Source: Latrodectus hesperus | Lineage: Eukaryota; Arthropoda; Arachnida; Araneae; Theridiidae | DNA length: 64,000 nucleotides | NCBI GenBank assembly: GCA_037975125.1 | Contig: CM075853.1 | Location: forward strand, 56,643,091-56,707,090 | Reading direction: 5' to 3' | Shown: in pieces, positions 1-11,776 of the stretch | How positions within the stretch are numbered: position 1 is the stretch's first letter | Layout: every line of letters begins with the position of its first letter | Program-made: the position numbers and the translations under genes | The notes under the pieces: model-generated | The model's input: the letters and a program-made list of their open reading frames with translations, nothing else | What the model was told of the DNA's origin: nothing | Databases searched by the model: none

Positions 1-1578
1 ATATATCTATCGTCAGAATATCGGTCGACGACCCTCTTCTGACCTTATATTGCGTCTCTTGAATATTCATGGGCGAGATTCTTTGATGAATCAATGTTTC
101 TTCCGAAGAGGGGACGCAAGAGATCCGTTTTGTCAGGAACGGAAACGCCTTTCACCTAAATGTTTGTCTCCGCTTCCGAGGAAAAGTATTTTGCTTCTCT
201 ACAGAAAACGTAAAAAATATTCCGTCCCCCCCCCCTATTTTCTCCTAAGTAGGTAACTGCTTATAAGCATGACTCAGTTGTCTATGTTAATTCTTGATGT
301 TTATTTTGAGTTTATTGTGTTTTTCAAAATAAAATAGCCTCTAAAATTGGAAGTTTGAAAAGGAAACGAATGGGTTTTATATTTATCAATTCTAAATATG
401 AAAAACTCTTAAATTTATTCTTAAAAAATAACACGCACAACCATAATCATAATATATTTATTTCTTTAACATGTTTTTTTTATTATCAAATGTGTATACA
501 TAGGAATTTTATACACAAATATTAGATAAATATCCTTAGCTTGTGGATATCTCATTAAAACTCAACTATTCAATTAATTTTTTTTGTCTTAAAAATTCTT
601 TGAATATCATTTAATAATAGCATTATTTTATAAATTCGCTTAGTTACTATAGTAAATTATTTAAACATTGTTTGTGATGAAAATTTTAAGGCAATATTCA
701 TTCTTAAGAGTTTAAAATAGATTAATAAATTTTTCTTGCCAATGATTTTACTTATCTTGTTATAATTTATGTAACATTGGAGCATACATTTCGTTGATGA
801 TAAAAGTTAAATTGTAGTTTTTATTTCTTATTACTCATTCGAGGAATGTTCAGTTTGCTTAGACATCAAATTTACTTATTAATATTACCATACAGCAATT
901 TTCCTTAGAAATTGCTTAAATTGTTTGGAACTGAGCATTTTAAGTTGAATTTAATTTAATGTTTTTATATGATAAAGATTTTATTTCATAACATCTTGTT
1001 AAGAAGAATGTATTTCTAGCGATATTTTTGATCACCAATTTCTTGCAATGCATTATTCAATATGTGAACAGTTATGTTTATTGCATGCACTGACCAAAAC
1101 ATTCATATAAAGAGTCTTATAATTGGCTCAAAGCTGTCAGAGTAAAACACGTAAGTACTAGGAAAATTTCAATATAATTTATTCTTTTAGATAAGTTAAA
1201 CGAAGATTAATTCAGTTAATTAAATTAATTCAGCTTTCTTTGTAATTTTCCTTCCGCAACAAAGTCATCCAAATATGGAAAGTATCTTGCTTACATTCTT
1301 GAATCAGTAAATTTAGATGAATAAATTATCCCTGCAACAGTGCAACTCTATCATTTTACAATAACAAAACTGTTCACTTTAAATGTATCATACTCATCAA
1401 TAGGCTACTGTGTTTTTAAATTCTGTACTTGATAGTGTTAAAAAGTATAGAATCATTTTTATTATACAACTTGCCTTTTCAACATTTTTCTCAAAGATTT
1501 CTAATGCCTAGCTCATTTTTCTGATTTATGCTTTTTATTTTTTATGAATTGAAGAGTTAAAAAAGAATCAATTTTATA
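1..1578. other. Gene-free AT-rich DNA at the left edge
   Basis: No coding region can be supported. The first 240 bases are clearly richer in G and C than what follows and contain a run of about twelve C near 227-238. The open frame there begins with TTG rather than ATG and resembles nothing I know. The rest is ordinary AT-rich spacer. Confidence 0.6.
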
Positions 1579-2335
1579 CACTGCTGCTCACCCAAATTGC
1601 AACAACAAAAAAGACAAGAGATATCACTACAAAATTTATTTTGTAGTTAACATGTTGACCAAGTATCAAATGATCAAATTTATAGACTTCTGTGAAATGT
1701 GGTTCCTGGCAAGATGAGTAGCCAGAGTAGCTTCCATTGTTAGAAATAACCACTGCCAAACGCCTCGGCATTGATTCAAAGAGACTTTGGCTGTGTTCTT
1801 GGGGTACGGCAGACCAAGTAGCTTCCACACGCTTTAAAGTTGATTGGGTGTGGCAGCTGGGCATATAATCTGGGTCAATCGTTAAACAACCATGGATTAC
1901 ATGTTTTCTATTGGAGAAATTTCAGAAGAGTGATTCTTTCTGGCAATTCTTTCTGGTGACTGACGAAGAACCCTTGGACAGTGTGTGCCAAGTGTGTTCG
2001 CGCATTATCCTTTTGAAATATGGCTGTAGGCAATCCCTGAAGGTAAGAAAGGACAACTGGCAACCTCTGAGATGTAGCGCTGGCTGCTTAAAGTACTACC
2101 AAGGAGTACTAAAAAGGTGCGAGAATGATATCCAATTCCTCCCCATATCATAATACCCGGTGTGGGAGTGTATAGTACCAGTGTGGCGGTACATAACGCA
2201 GCTATTCAGCATCCTCTCTCCATGGTGTCTCCAGACTCGAATGCAACCATAGTGGTGTTGCAGACAGAGGGTTACTCGTCAGTAAAGACAATTTTTTCCA
2301 TTCTGCAGTCCACATCCTTCACGGTACAAATGTCC
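1579..2335 (-). mobile_element. Decayed, 5'-truncated Tc1-like transposon (relic A)
   Basis: Read on the minus strand, this carries the second half of a Tc1-family transposase in several broken frames. Recognisable pieces in order are VFTDE near 2290-2300 (first catalytic Asp), WGGIGYHSRT near 2135, QKDNARTH near 2010 (second catalytic Asp), SPIEN near 1905 (catalytic Glu), and a C-terminal block ending SMPRRLAVVISNNGSYSGY. At least three stop codons and several frameshifts separate them, so it is dead. The outer end at 1577-1605 (TA then CACTGCTGCTCACCC) looks like the terminal inverted repeat. The N-terminal half and the partner repeat are missing. Confidence 0.8.
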
Positions 2336-3010
2336 GAGCGCTTTCAAAAAGGTGGCCATTTGTCCACCGTCTTAAATGCTGCATCCTTTTGAAATTTGGT
2401 AAACGGTACCAACATTCAGAGTGGCGCAAAAAAGCACAAAATCTGAACACTTCATCAATGGAAAAATTCTTAATGGATGAGAGTTGTTTTCGTGCAGCAA
2501 ACAATGATTCTCATAGCCATTTGATTTGGAGGGAAATACAGACACAGTTTAGTTCTAATAGCATCACGAGAAGAGAATGTTACTGTGGTCTTAGAGTATT
2601 GGGAGGTATAATGCTAAACGGAAAAATTGAGCATCACGTTTCCGAGAGAAGTTCAATAACCAGAGTTCACTCTTGTAAAGAAATGGTCTTTCAACATGTA
2701 CGTTTGTTTCCATGTGCCATTAGAGCAGAGTTCGTTTTCATGGATGACAATGCATGATCACACAGAATTTTTGCTTTTCAGCAGTTAATGGAAAGGGAAG
2801 ATATCACTCTAACAGGTTGGCTAGAGTAATTCCCTGATTTAAAACCCGTAGAATATGTGTGGGAGGATTTGGAGTGAAAACTAGAGTATGATTACATCTT
2901 CCGGAGAGCACCCAAAACCTGAAGCATATACTGATTGAGAAGTGGCAATCTTACCTCAAGAATTTTCGGACATTCTGTTGCTGTTTATGGAGAGAAGGTG
3001 AAAATAAAGA
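2336..3010 (+). mobile_element. Decayed Tc1-like transposase fragment (relic B), opposite to relic A
   Basis: The plus strand encodes a different Tc1/mariner-superfamily transposase core. An open stretch at about 2389-2757 contains MDESCFRAANNDSH (first catalytic region) and FVFMDDNA (second Asp). After a stop, the frame continues with QLMEREDITLTGW and PVEYVWEDLE (catalytic Glu region), interrupted by further stops. The N-terminal DNA-binding half is absent. The left boundary against relic A is set only by where similarity to A fades (2310-2400) and is uncertain. No terminal repeat was found on the right. Confidence 0.7.
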
Positions 3011-3100
3011 GAGAGTATATCTCATAATAAGAAACATTTCTTGTTATTTTTCCTCTTGGGCAGACAATCATGCTGGATATCATGACATATACTACGAATT

Positions 3101-3206
<106 letters not shown>

Positions 3207-3557
3207 TATAAAATGTAATTTTCTGAATTTTTCTAAGAAATCAAAATTTTCTTTCAAATTTCTAATAAATTTGGACCACAGATTGGAGGCCCTTATTTGA
3301 ATAAGGTGATTATAAAATACAGAATTGATAATTTAACAGCATCGTGAATAATTCCAATTAATTTTTAATTAATTATTTGATTCTTTTTCGGAGAATTTAT
3401 ACATAGATTTTTGTTCACAAAAATGCTTCAATTTACGATAAATTGGTGCATGATTCAAATATTTGATATTAAATAAAAATATTTTATATAGTTAAGGATC
3501 TAATGTTTTTAATATAGTTCAAAATGTGAAAATGTGGTCAGAAAGAAAATTTGTCAG

Positions 3558-3746
<189 letters not shown>

Positions 3747-3769
3747 GATAGATAGATAATATCTATGTG

Positions 3770-5174
3770 TCAATTTTTGTATATAAAATATAGAAAAAAA
3801 TAAATATATATAGACACATAGATGAATCACTCGAGTAATATAAAAAATACTAATGCAGAAATTTGTGTGTGATATGGTATCAAAATAAATCCTAATAATT
3901 CTTCAGCCCTTGAGATTAGAGTTATGTTGAATAAACTAGATATTTTAAAATTTTTCATTCACTGCTTAGTATTTAATTTTTTTAAATTTGAATGCATGTT
4001 TTTCATATTATTACCATTTCAAGTATAATGTAACAGCAAATTTAAGAAATGCATGTTAAATTTTGGATATAAGCAGTTTTTCTAAAAAATAAAATTAATC
4101 AATCCTGATAAAATTAATTATTTTTTATTTTGCTATGAAAGAAACAATATTTAACAAATATCTTACATTTGATTATTTTGCAAAAACAATCTGAATATTT
4201 TTTCCAAAAAGGATCAGGTAATTCAAATGAACAAGAAGCAAAGAATTTAAATTTTTATATTATTTTCTGATATACTCTGTAGTATTACCATTTTTTGCAA
4301 AAAATAAAGTATCTATATCATTTTTGATATCATACTAGTTAGTATAAAATATTAAACGACACATATTTTAGAATTAAACTCAAACAAAAATAAACTGCTA
4401 TTTATTTAAAAAAGAACATAAAAACAAATCTTATTTTTCACAAAAAGTTATTCTCTCAGGCATTTTATCCCCTATCATTTTAGTTTCTCCTTTTAATTCG
4501 ATGCAAAGTTACCTTTTCCAATTATTATGAATGAAAATCTCTTAAAAGAAAACGTTATTAAATTCCAAATTAATTAAGTATTTTGTCGTTGGATTTGTTT
4601 TCTACAACATAATATATCTATTTTAAAGCTTTATTCTCATTATTTTTACTATAATTACTTTATCCTCAAGATCATCATTTTTTACTTGTAATTTTATTTT
4701 TATTGATAAATAATCCAACAAATGTAATAGTACTTTTAAAGTCATTTTTATAATAAAATATTAATTTCAAAGCTGCCGCGATGAAAAAAAATCTATTATA
4801 AAATCGTTGCAATTTATCAGTTACAAATAATTCAGTAAAACGAAAAAATAGTGATCAAAATTATTCATTGTTTTTTGACTTTGTGTATTAATTTTACTGA
4901 AAATTGCTCTTATACACGATTCACCATGATATGAATTGCTTAAACTACATGAAAAACACTTGAAATTCGTTCTACGCCACATATCACTTAATTAATGTCT
5001 CGATAGACAACAATATACTGTAGTGAAATACCATTATCACAGTATACTCCAGATCTTAACCTTCAGGATTTCTTAACCTATACATTTCTAAAACTCTGAA
5101 TACATAAGAATTATTAATTTAAAAAATACTTGTGGCTCAAAATAATATTGACTGAGATTCGGTTTGGTTTAATA
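3770..5174. other. Gene-free AT-rich spacer
   Basis: No open frame with recognisable content, and no RNA gene or repeat that I can support. The Tc1 element starts directly at its right edge. Confidence 0.6.
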
Positions 5175-5203
5175 CACTACTGGCCATTAAAATTGCTACA
5201 CCA
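5175..5203 (+). repeat. Left terminal inverted repeat of the Tc1 element
   Basis: It begins CACTACTGGCCATTAAAATT and is the exact reverse complement of 6549-6577. In this family the repeat carries the transposase binding and cleavage ends. Confidence 0.95.
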
Positions 5204-5406
5204 GGAAAGCGGCACACCACACACGTGAAATTTGCATGACAGGTAGAACTTGCTGTGATATGCAAATGATTAGATTTTCAGCGCATTCATACAAAGCAGG
5301 TGACAGTAGCGACATCTACAATGTGTATAAAACCAGAGATTTGACAGCAGATTTCTCATACTCAATTTCCGTTTCAACGTTGTTTTCGGCAAAGAAAGTT
5401 GTTGTA

Positions 5407-6442
5407 ATGCCTCGTGTAAGAAGAAGAAATGCCTATCAGCACGTGTCTGACTTTGATCGAGGAAGGATTATAGCCTACCGGGATTGCGGTTTATCGTACC
5501 ACAATATTGCTGCTTGCGTCGGTCGAGACCCCATGACTGTTAGCAGAATATGGAATCGATGGGTTCAGGACAATGATACGGAACGTCATGCAGGATCTCA
5601 GCGACCACCCATCACTAACAGCAGAGAAGACAGACATCTTATCCGCATGGTCACAAGGGATCGTACAGCCACGTCACGAACCCTGAGTCGAGAAATGGAG
5701 TCATTTGCAAGGCAACAAGTTTCTTCTCGAACAGTTCGACGACGTTTGCAGCAGCATGTCTGCACGGCGCCCATGACTTCGGCTACCATTGACGATGCAT
5801 CACAGACAGGAGCGCCTTCAATGGTGTGATCAGCGACGAACCTAGACGCGGGAATGGCATCACGTCATCTTTACAAATGAATCTCGATTCTGTATACAGG
5901 ACCATGATGGCCGCATCCGTGTTTGGAGGCATCGTGGAGAACGCACATTGCCAGCTTGCATTGGACATCACCATACTGGCCCATCTGCTGGAGTGATGGT
6001 ATGGGGTGCCATTGAATACACGTCTCGATCACTTCTTGTTCGCATTACCGGCAGTATGAACAGCAACCGTTACATTTCCGTTGTGTTAAGGCCCGTGGCT
6101 CTGCCCTATCTTCGAGGCCTCCCTAATGATTTGTTACAACAAGATAATGCACGACTGCATGTTGCCCGTACTGTTCTGAACTTCCTTGATACAGAACAGG
6201 TTCTACTGTTACCCTGGCCAGCACGTTCTCCTGATCTGTCACCAATTGAGAACGTGTGGTCAATGGTTGCCGAGCGATTGGCACGCCATCACTCACCATC
6301 CACTACTGTCGATGAACTGTGGCATAGTGTTGAAGCTGCATGGACTGAGATCCCCGTACATGCCATACAATCTCTGTTTGATTCCATGCCTAGGCGGATA
6401 AATGCTGTTATTGTAGCCAGAGGTGGCTGCTCTGGGTACTGA
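5407..6442 (+). pseudogene. Tc1-type DD34E transposase, inactivated
   Basis: This is the cut-and-paste transposase of the surrounding element. The start at 5407 (MPRVRRRNAY) is the family-like start; an upstream ATG in frame at 5236 lies in the leader. The N-terminal half has the paired-type helix-turn-helix region (FDRGRIIAYRDCGLSYHNIA and TVSRIWNRW). A frameshift near 5757 moves the reading to another frame, where TGA at 5774 and TAG at 5843 replace probable Trp codons. The catalytic triad position in FTNES (codon 5876-5878) is Asn instead of Asp. The second Asp (QQDNAR, 6143) and the Glu (SPIENVW, 6248) are present with 34 residues between them. The C-terminus ends GGCSGY. One frameshift, two stops and a lost catalytic residue make it non-functional. 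Confidence 0.93.
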
Positions 6443-6548
6443 TTTCTCAAGATCTATACATCCTAATCTCCTGTAAATCTAATCACTTGTTCTTTCCACT
6501 TTAATGTATGTGTCCAATAAATATCGTTCTGTTATTTGCATTCCTTCT

Positions 6549-6577
6549 TGGTGTAGCAATTTTAATGGCCAGTAGTG
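6549..6577 (-). repeat. Right terminal inverted repeat of the Tc1 element
   Basis: Exact reverse complement of 5175-5203, followed by the TA target dinucleotide at 6578-6579. Confidence 0.95.
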
Positions 6578-6619
6578 TATCTATATTAAAATTTCAAATT
6601 ACTACAAGTATTTCTAAAT

Positions 6620-6866
6620 TAAACTCAGCGGCACGACAGCCTTCATAATTGTTTTCTTGAACGAGGGTCCTAGGCATAAGTCCCGATTACATGGTTAAGC
6701 TAGCGTAAAACCCCCAGTGTTTTAGCTCATAAGCATGCTTTATAGTCAATTTTATCAACCCACTAAAGAAAGAAAAGGCTGAGTCATTCTTGCCCAGATC
6801 AAAGACTGAACCTCGTCCTGTTCTTTGGAAGAATGATGCACCACCACTACACCACCGGCTTTCGTA
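6620..6866 (-). mobile_element. tRNA-derived SINE, family A, diverged copy
   Basis: On the minus strand the head near 6866-6835 has an A-box-like GGTGTAGTGGTGG, then a decayed B box (GAGGTTCAGTC). The body resembles the better preserved copy at 61621-61885: both contain GACTCAGCCTTT, a GTGGGTTGATAAAA-type block, CTAAAC(A)CTGGGG and GCTAGC/GGCT blocks. Both end in GGCTGTC(G/A)TGCCGCTGAG. It lies only about 40 bp from the Tc1 element. Copy-specific base changes and small gaps show it is old. Confidence 0.75.
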
Positions 6867-9237
6867 CATCTGTTCCTTTCTAAAACTATTTTTAAAAATT
6901 TTACGCAGTTTAACTTTTTTCATAAAATTTGCATTTTTATAAAGTTGATGATCGAAATTCATGAAAAAATGAAGCTTTTTATCACGCAATTTGATGCATA
7001 CTTTTTTTTCATTAATCAGTAGTAAACAGATAAAAAAGATATACATTTATAGAATATCAAAATTAAATTAGCCTTAATATGCATCGACCATATCTTAAAC
7101 AGAGCATCAAAATAAAAATAGTTTGTTAAAATTATACATAGTATTCAACATTTCCCTTTTTTTATTTGATATTAAAATTGTGAAGAAGATCAAGTTTTTT
7201 AAGAATTCAGGTGTTATATGATTATATAATGAAAAAAGGCTTACCACTAAAATATAATTTGTTTTAATAGAGTCAAATAAGTAGCTATCGAACTTTGAAA
7301 AAGTGACGATTACCCAAATTTTTAAAGACATTATCTGGGATTCCAATTTTTAGTAACTCCCAACTTTGCTAAGAATTTAAATATATTATGTAGTAGGAAC
7401 CAAAGTATTTGCTTAATATACATCTATAAAAAACACTTATTAATGGTGTTATGAATTTGAATCATTAAAAAAAATAAACATAGAATAAAACTTTAAAAAA
7501 TTTAAGTTGTATATTATTCAATTCACTTCCAATGATTTTAAATAAAGAATATAAAATCAGGCTCATCATAATGATGATGTTCTTGTGTACTTTAGAGAAA
7601 ATATATCTAAAACAATTAACGTACTGCAATCTTTGTGACTTTGTGATTGAAAATTTTAATTAGAATATATGAAAAACAACTCTTTTTCATTTAAAGTGAA
7701 AGGAGAAAACTTCATCTCTTTCTTTAGGGTAACTAGATAAATAGAAGAAAAGCAAGCATATATCGTTAGATTAGATATTTATTAATATTAATTTTTATTA
7801 GATACTTAAATATTTTGAAATGGCTAGTAAATTTTATTTCTAAGAAAACCTTGATAATGATTTCAACAAGCTAAGAAAGAAAAATAATTTAATCCTGACA
7901 GTACAGTCTCTAATATAAGATTTCTTCATATCATTTAATCATTATACTTGGTTTTAATCAGAAAACAATACTAAATGTTATAAAAAATGATAAAATTAAT
8001 AAAATTCAAAAAATATGAAAGCATTTCTTATTTTAGTTGTGTGATAAGTTTTTTTTATGCTGTGACGAAGTAAAACACATCAAGAAGTGCCAAGTGATGA
8101 ATAAAATTACATGATACTTTTCACCCACGGTCAACTAGACACACAGTCTAGTTGGCCGTGGTTCACCACAATGTGGGGAATAGCAATAGCTAATTATAAA
8201 TGGGTGAATAAAAATATATCCAAACTGTTTTATTAAGCTACAAACTTCAGATTAGATTTCCCTATTACAGTTGAATAAATATCTGTATTATGAGAAAAAA
8301 TGGTCACATTTGCAATAGTTAACAAACTGTCATTTGCGATATTGAAAATATTACATTCAGTAATAATGCATTTTTGTTTTCGAGCCTTAGCTCTTAGAAT
8401 TCACTTACTCATGTAAGAAAAAACTGTACAAACCCAATGCATTTTTACTAAGATTAATGATACTAAATCTCTCATGATGTTTCTCAAGTAATTCCCTATT
8501 TCAGAATCTTTAAATTATTTTTCTTAAAAAAATTAGAATTGTAAAATTTGGATATTTAGTGCAATTTGTTATAAAATATATTAAAATAGTTTTGTAAACT
8601 TTTATCAAAGTCATAAGAAATTAATTTTTGAAAAATTAAATTAATTTTTTTAATTTTTTTCAATTCAGTATCCAAAAATTTACAAAATAATAAACTTATA
8701 ACTCGATCGTTTTGATCAAAAGTACACAATTTTTGAATAAAACTGCTTCAATTATAAGAAATTATGTTTAAAAATAAAATATATAAAATAGCTTTAACTT
8801 TGATAAGATACACTATGTAATTTACAGTTTATAAAAAATAGATTTTATGACACCAAAATTTTTCATTCAATATTCTAAATTTTCTTACCTATTACACTTA
8901 GAATTTAATTGCATGCAGAAAATATTCAGTTATGGTATTATATTTCCATATAAAAATAAAAAGAAATTTTGTCTGTAAGAAAAATTTTGAATTAAAATAA
9001 AACGTTGAAATAAAAGTTTGTAAAAAATTAAACCCGTGAAATAATTAATATTAAATTGTTTCAAAGAATAAAAAATGCGATGTTGCTAAATAAATACGTT
9101 ATAAAAAATTTTTTCATTTAGTAACGATTAAATGTGTACATACTTTAAACCACTATACAAGCAGTTGAATAAATTTGTAAATAAAGGTCAAAATAAATTA
9201 ATGAAAAAATCAAACAAACGACATTTTTAGTTGAATT
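6867..9237. other. Gene-free AT-rich spacer downstream of LPMO gene 1
   Basis: Apart from one GC-rich hairpin at 8125-8161, I see no gene, RNA gene or mobile element. Open frames are short, and mostly begin with non-ATG codons. Confidence 0.6.
8125..8161. repeat. GC-rich stem-loop, 16-bp stem, 5-nt loop
   Basis: CCACGGTCAACTAGAC (8125-8140) is complementary to 8146-8161 with a single T/G wobble, around an ACACA loop. Its GC content is far above the surroundings. It may be the relic of a transposon end or a structured RNA; nothing nearby decides. Confidence 0.8.
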
Positions 9238-9243
9238 TTTATT
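9238..9243 (-). terminator. Candidate poly(A) signal of LPMO gene 1
   Basis: AATAAA on the minus strand, about 120 bases beyond the stop codon at 9364-9366. The motif is common in AT-rich DNA, so only its position supports it. Confidence 0.4.
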
Positions 9244-9363
9244 TTCCTTATAAAAACAAAAATTTAAGTGGAAAATTTAACAAATCAACATAAAGTCGAT
9301 GAAATAACAACATAAAATAAAACAATTCCCAAGTTTAAACTATGGAGAATTGCAAAATTAGTT

Positions 9364-10061
9364 CTACAGAAACCAGAAGTCCTTATACCATTTCCCCCCT
9401 AAGTAAAATCCTTGTGAAGTTTTACCACCTTTATCACTTTTTGTAATGTTCTGGAAAAATGGAAAAACTAGATGTTTAGTGATTTGTGGTGAATCTTTCT
9501 GAGAATTTTTCTTTGGCTTGTTTGATGAAAGTAATGGATCAGTGACAGTTTTATGTGGTAGTTTGGCACCTTCAGTTGGTGCTGATGTATTTGACTCAGA
9601 ACTTTGTGTTGGCATCATATAATAACCATTTTTGACATCAAAGCTACTTAAAGAAACACTGCGGAGAAAATTATTATTATTAAAATAAGGCGATGTATCT
9701 GCATCTAAAATATCATCGCTATAATAATTAAGAATTTTCCACAATGATTTATGAATTTCATCTTTAGATAACAGGTTAGGTATTTTGGCATTATTGCTGG
9801 AGGAATCATCAGTAGCACGAATCGAAGTGGAAATACCTAAATATTTTGGATATTTGTTATTTATCATGGTTTTATAGGTTTTTTCTTTGTTCTTGTTGTT
9901 ATTAACATAATGGGAATTTGACATAATATCATTCTTGGTTGGCTTATAAGAAGAGAAATCATATGATTTCTGGATCTCAATATCTGCGCAACCTCTGAAT
10001 GTTTCTTGAGGACCACAACCAAGTCTCGACTTTCCATCTTCACATCGCCCCCAGTTGTTTC
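9364..10061 (-). CDS. LPMO gene 1, coding exon 4 (end of core plus tail)
   Basis: It follows a TTTTAG acceptor and completes the split Gly codon, then NNWGRCEDGKSRLGCGPQET. The remaining 201 codons encode the extra tail without any intron, ending ...KWYKDFWFL and a stop at 9366-9364. Confidence 0.92.
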
Positions 10062-11695
10062 CTAAAACATATCACAATGTATATAAATATCTTTAAATAA
10101 TTTACTTCTGGTTATTAAAATTATCACGCCAGATAATATATTAAAAAATAATATTTTTTGTGGAAATATATAAGACAGGAAATAACAACTGATTCAATTT
10201 TCAGGAAATTTAAATATTTAGCTCATAAATTAATACAAAGTTAATAATTTCTTGCAGCAATAGCATTGCTAATACACCAAGCAATATATAAAACAAATAT
10301 CAGATGGTATGTACAGATGCAGTTGCCCCTGTAACCACAGTTTCTCACTTCAAGGACTGGTTAACTTCGACCAGCCAGTCATTCGGCTACCATTTGTATT
10401 TAATGAGCAGACGAACAGCAGTATTTCAATACTGTAATCTCACAATCCCGGTAGAACTGATCTTTCTACAAATTTCTTTTTTTAAAAAATTTGTATTAAC
10501 TTTAATTGTTATCTTCAAATTTGTGTTCATGAATTTCTTACTGTAAAAAAATTTTTCAAAAATTATTTTTACATATTATTGAAAACTTTTCTGATATGCG
10601 TAGTATTATCCATGAAATTTACTCATTCTTTGTTATTTTGTGCCAATCAACTCTGTGTATGATCTTTTAATTTTCCATATATATTTATATAAAATGTAAA
10701 GAGTTCTTTATTAAAAATATTAAAAAGTGGATCAAAATTCTTTACATAAAACTATTTTTATAAAAAGAATTCAAGAATGATACAATTATAAATAGAAAAA
10801 TTATTATAAACTTAAATTCAGCATATTTTTAGCAAAGCAAGATAAGAAAATTCCTTCAATTTAAATTACAAAATTTTCTTAAAGTTTTCAAAAAGACATT
10901 TATTAAAATTTTGTTATTTCGGTGTCTTACTGTACAAATTATTTATAAGGATGTATTAAAACCATGATAATCTAAAACTTTCCTGTTTTTAACTACTTAG
11001 AAGAGAGTATTTTAAAGAAAATGATAAAGAGAAAATGAATTATATACGAAATTAAAATAAATATTTATTCATAATTCCATTTTACCTGCTACGTAAGTCC
11101 ACTGGAAAACGCACTGGGTACAAGTAATTCCTTTCGGCAGCTGCAATTGTGCAGTTATGTTCCCGTTTCCTCTGTCAGATATATAAATTTTTGATCCTCC
11201 GTTAGGTTGCTTTAAGACATGCTTATTTAAACATTCTTGAGTTGCTTCTTTCTTAGGATTGTTGTTGGGACAAAGTTTAAATTCGAAGTAACCTCGGTGA
11301 TTTGTTGTCACATCCACTGTAGCTATCATTATCTGCGTGTGGAAATATACAGTATAATTATAAAATCATACAGTATAATTATAATAAATACAGTATAATT
11401 ATAAAATCAGTTTGCTTGAATGAACATGTCATGTTTAAAAATTTCCATGCAATAAATACTTGCATCAACTATTCAAAATCTCATTTAAAGAATTCATTAA
11501 TTATCATATATGGAATAGCTTCTTTAAACAATTTATGAAATTTTACTCATTAATAGTATATAAATTAAAATTTATTTTTATACTTTACATTGTTTTTTGT
11601 GAACTTCGTGTGTTTTTATACCTTTTATAATTAATATTAAGAACATAAAAAATTTATATAAACAATAAATATTAAAAAAGTTGAAGTGTCTTCAA

Positions 11696-11776
<81 letters not shown>

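Larger units (their letters stand above)
5175..6577 (+). mobile_element. Tc1/mariner-superfamily transposon with intact ends, 1,403 bp
   Basis: The element is bounded by 29-bp inverted repeats that match exactly (5175-5203 and 6549-6577). A TA dinucleotide flanks each side, at 5173-5174 and 6578-6579, the expected Tc1-family target duplication. One transposase gene lies inside on the plus strand. The length fits a complete Tc1-type element. The ends have stayed identical although the transposase is broken, so the copy is fairly young or could have been mobilised in trans. Confidence 0.95.
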
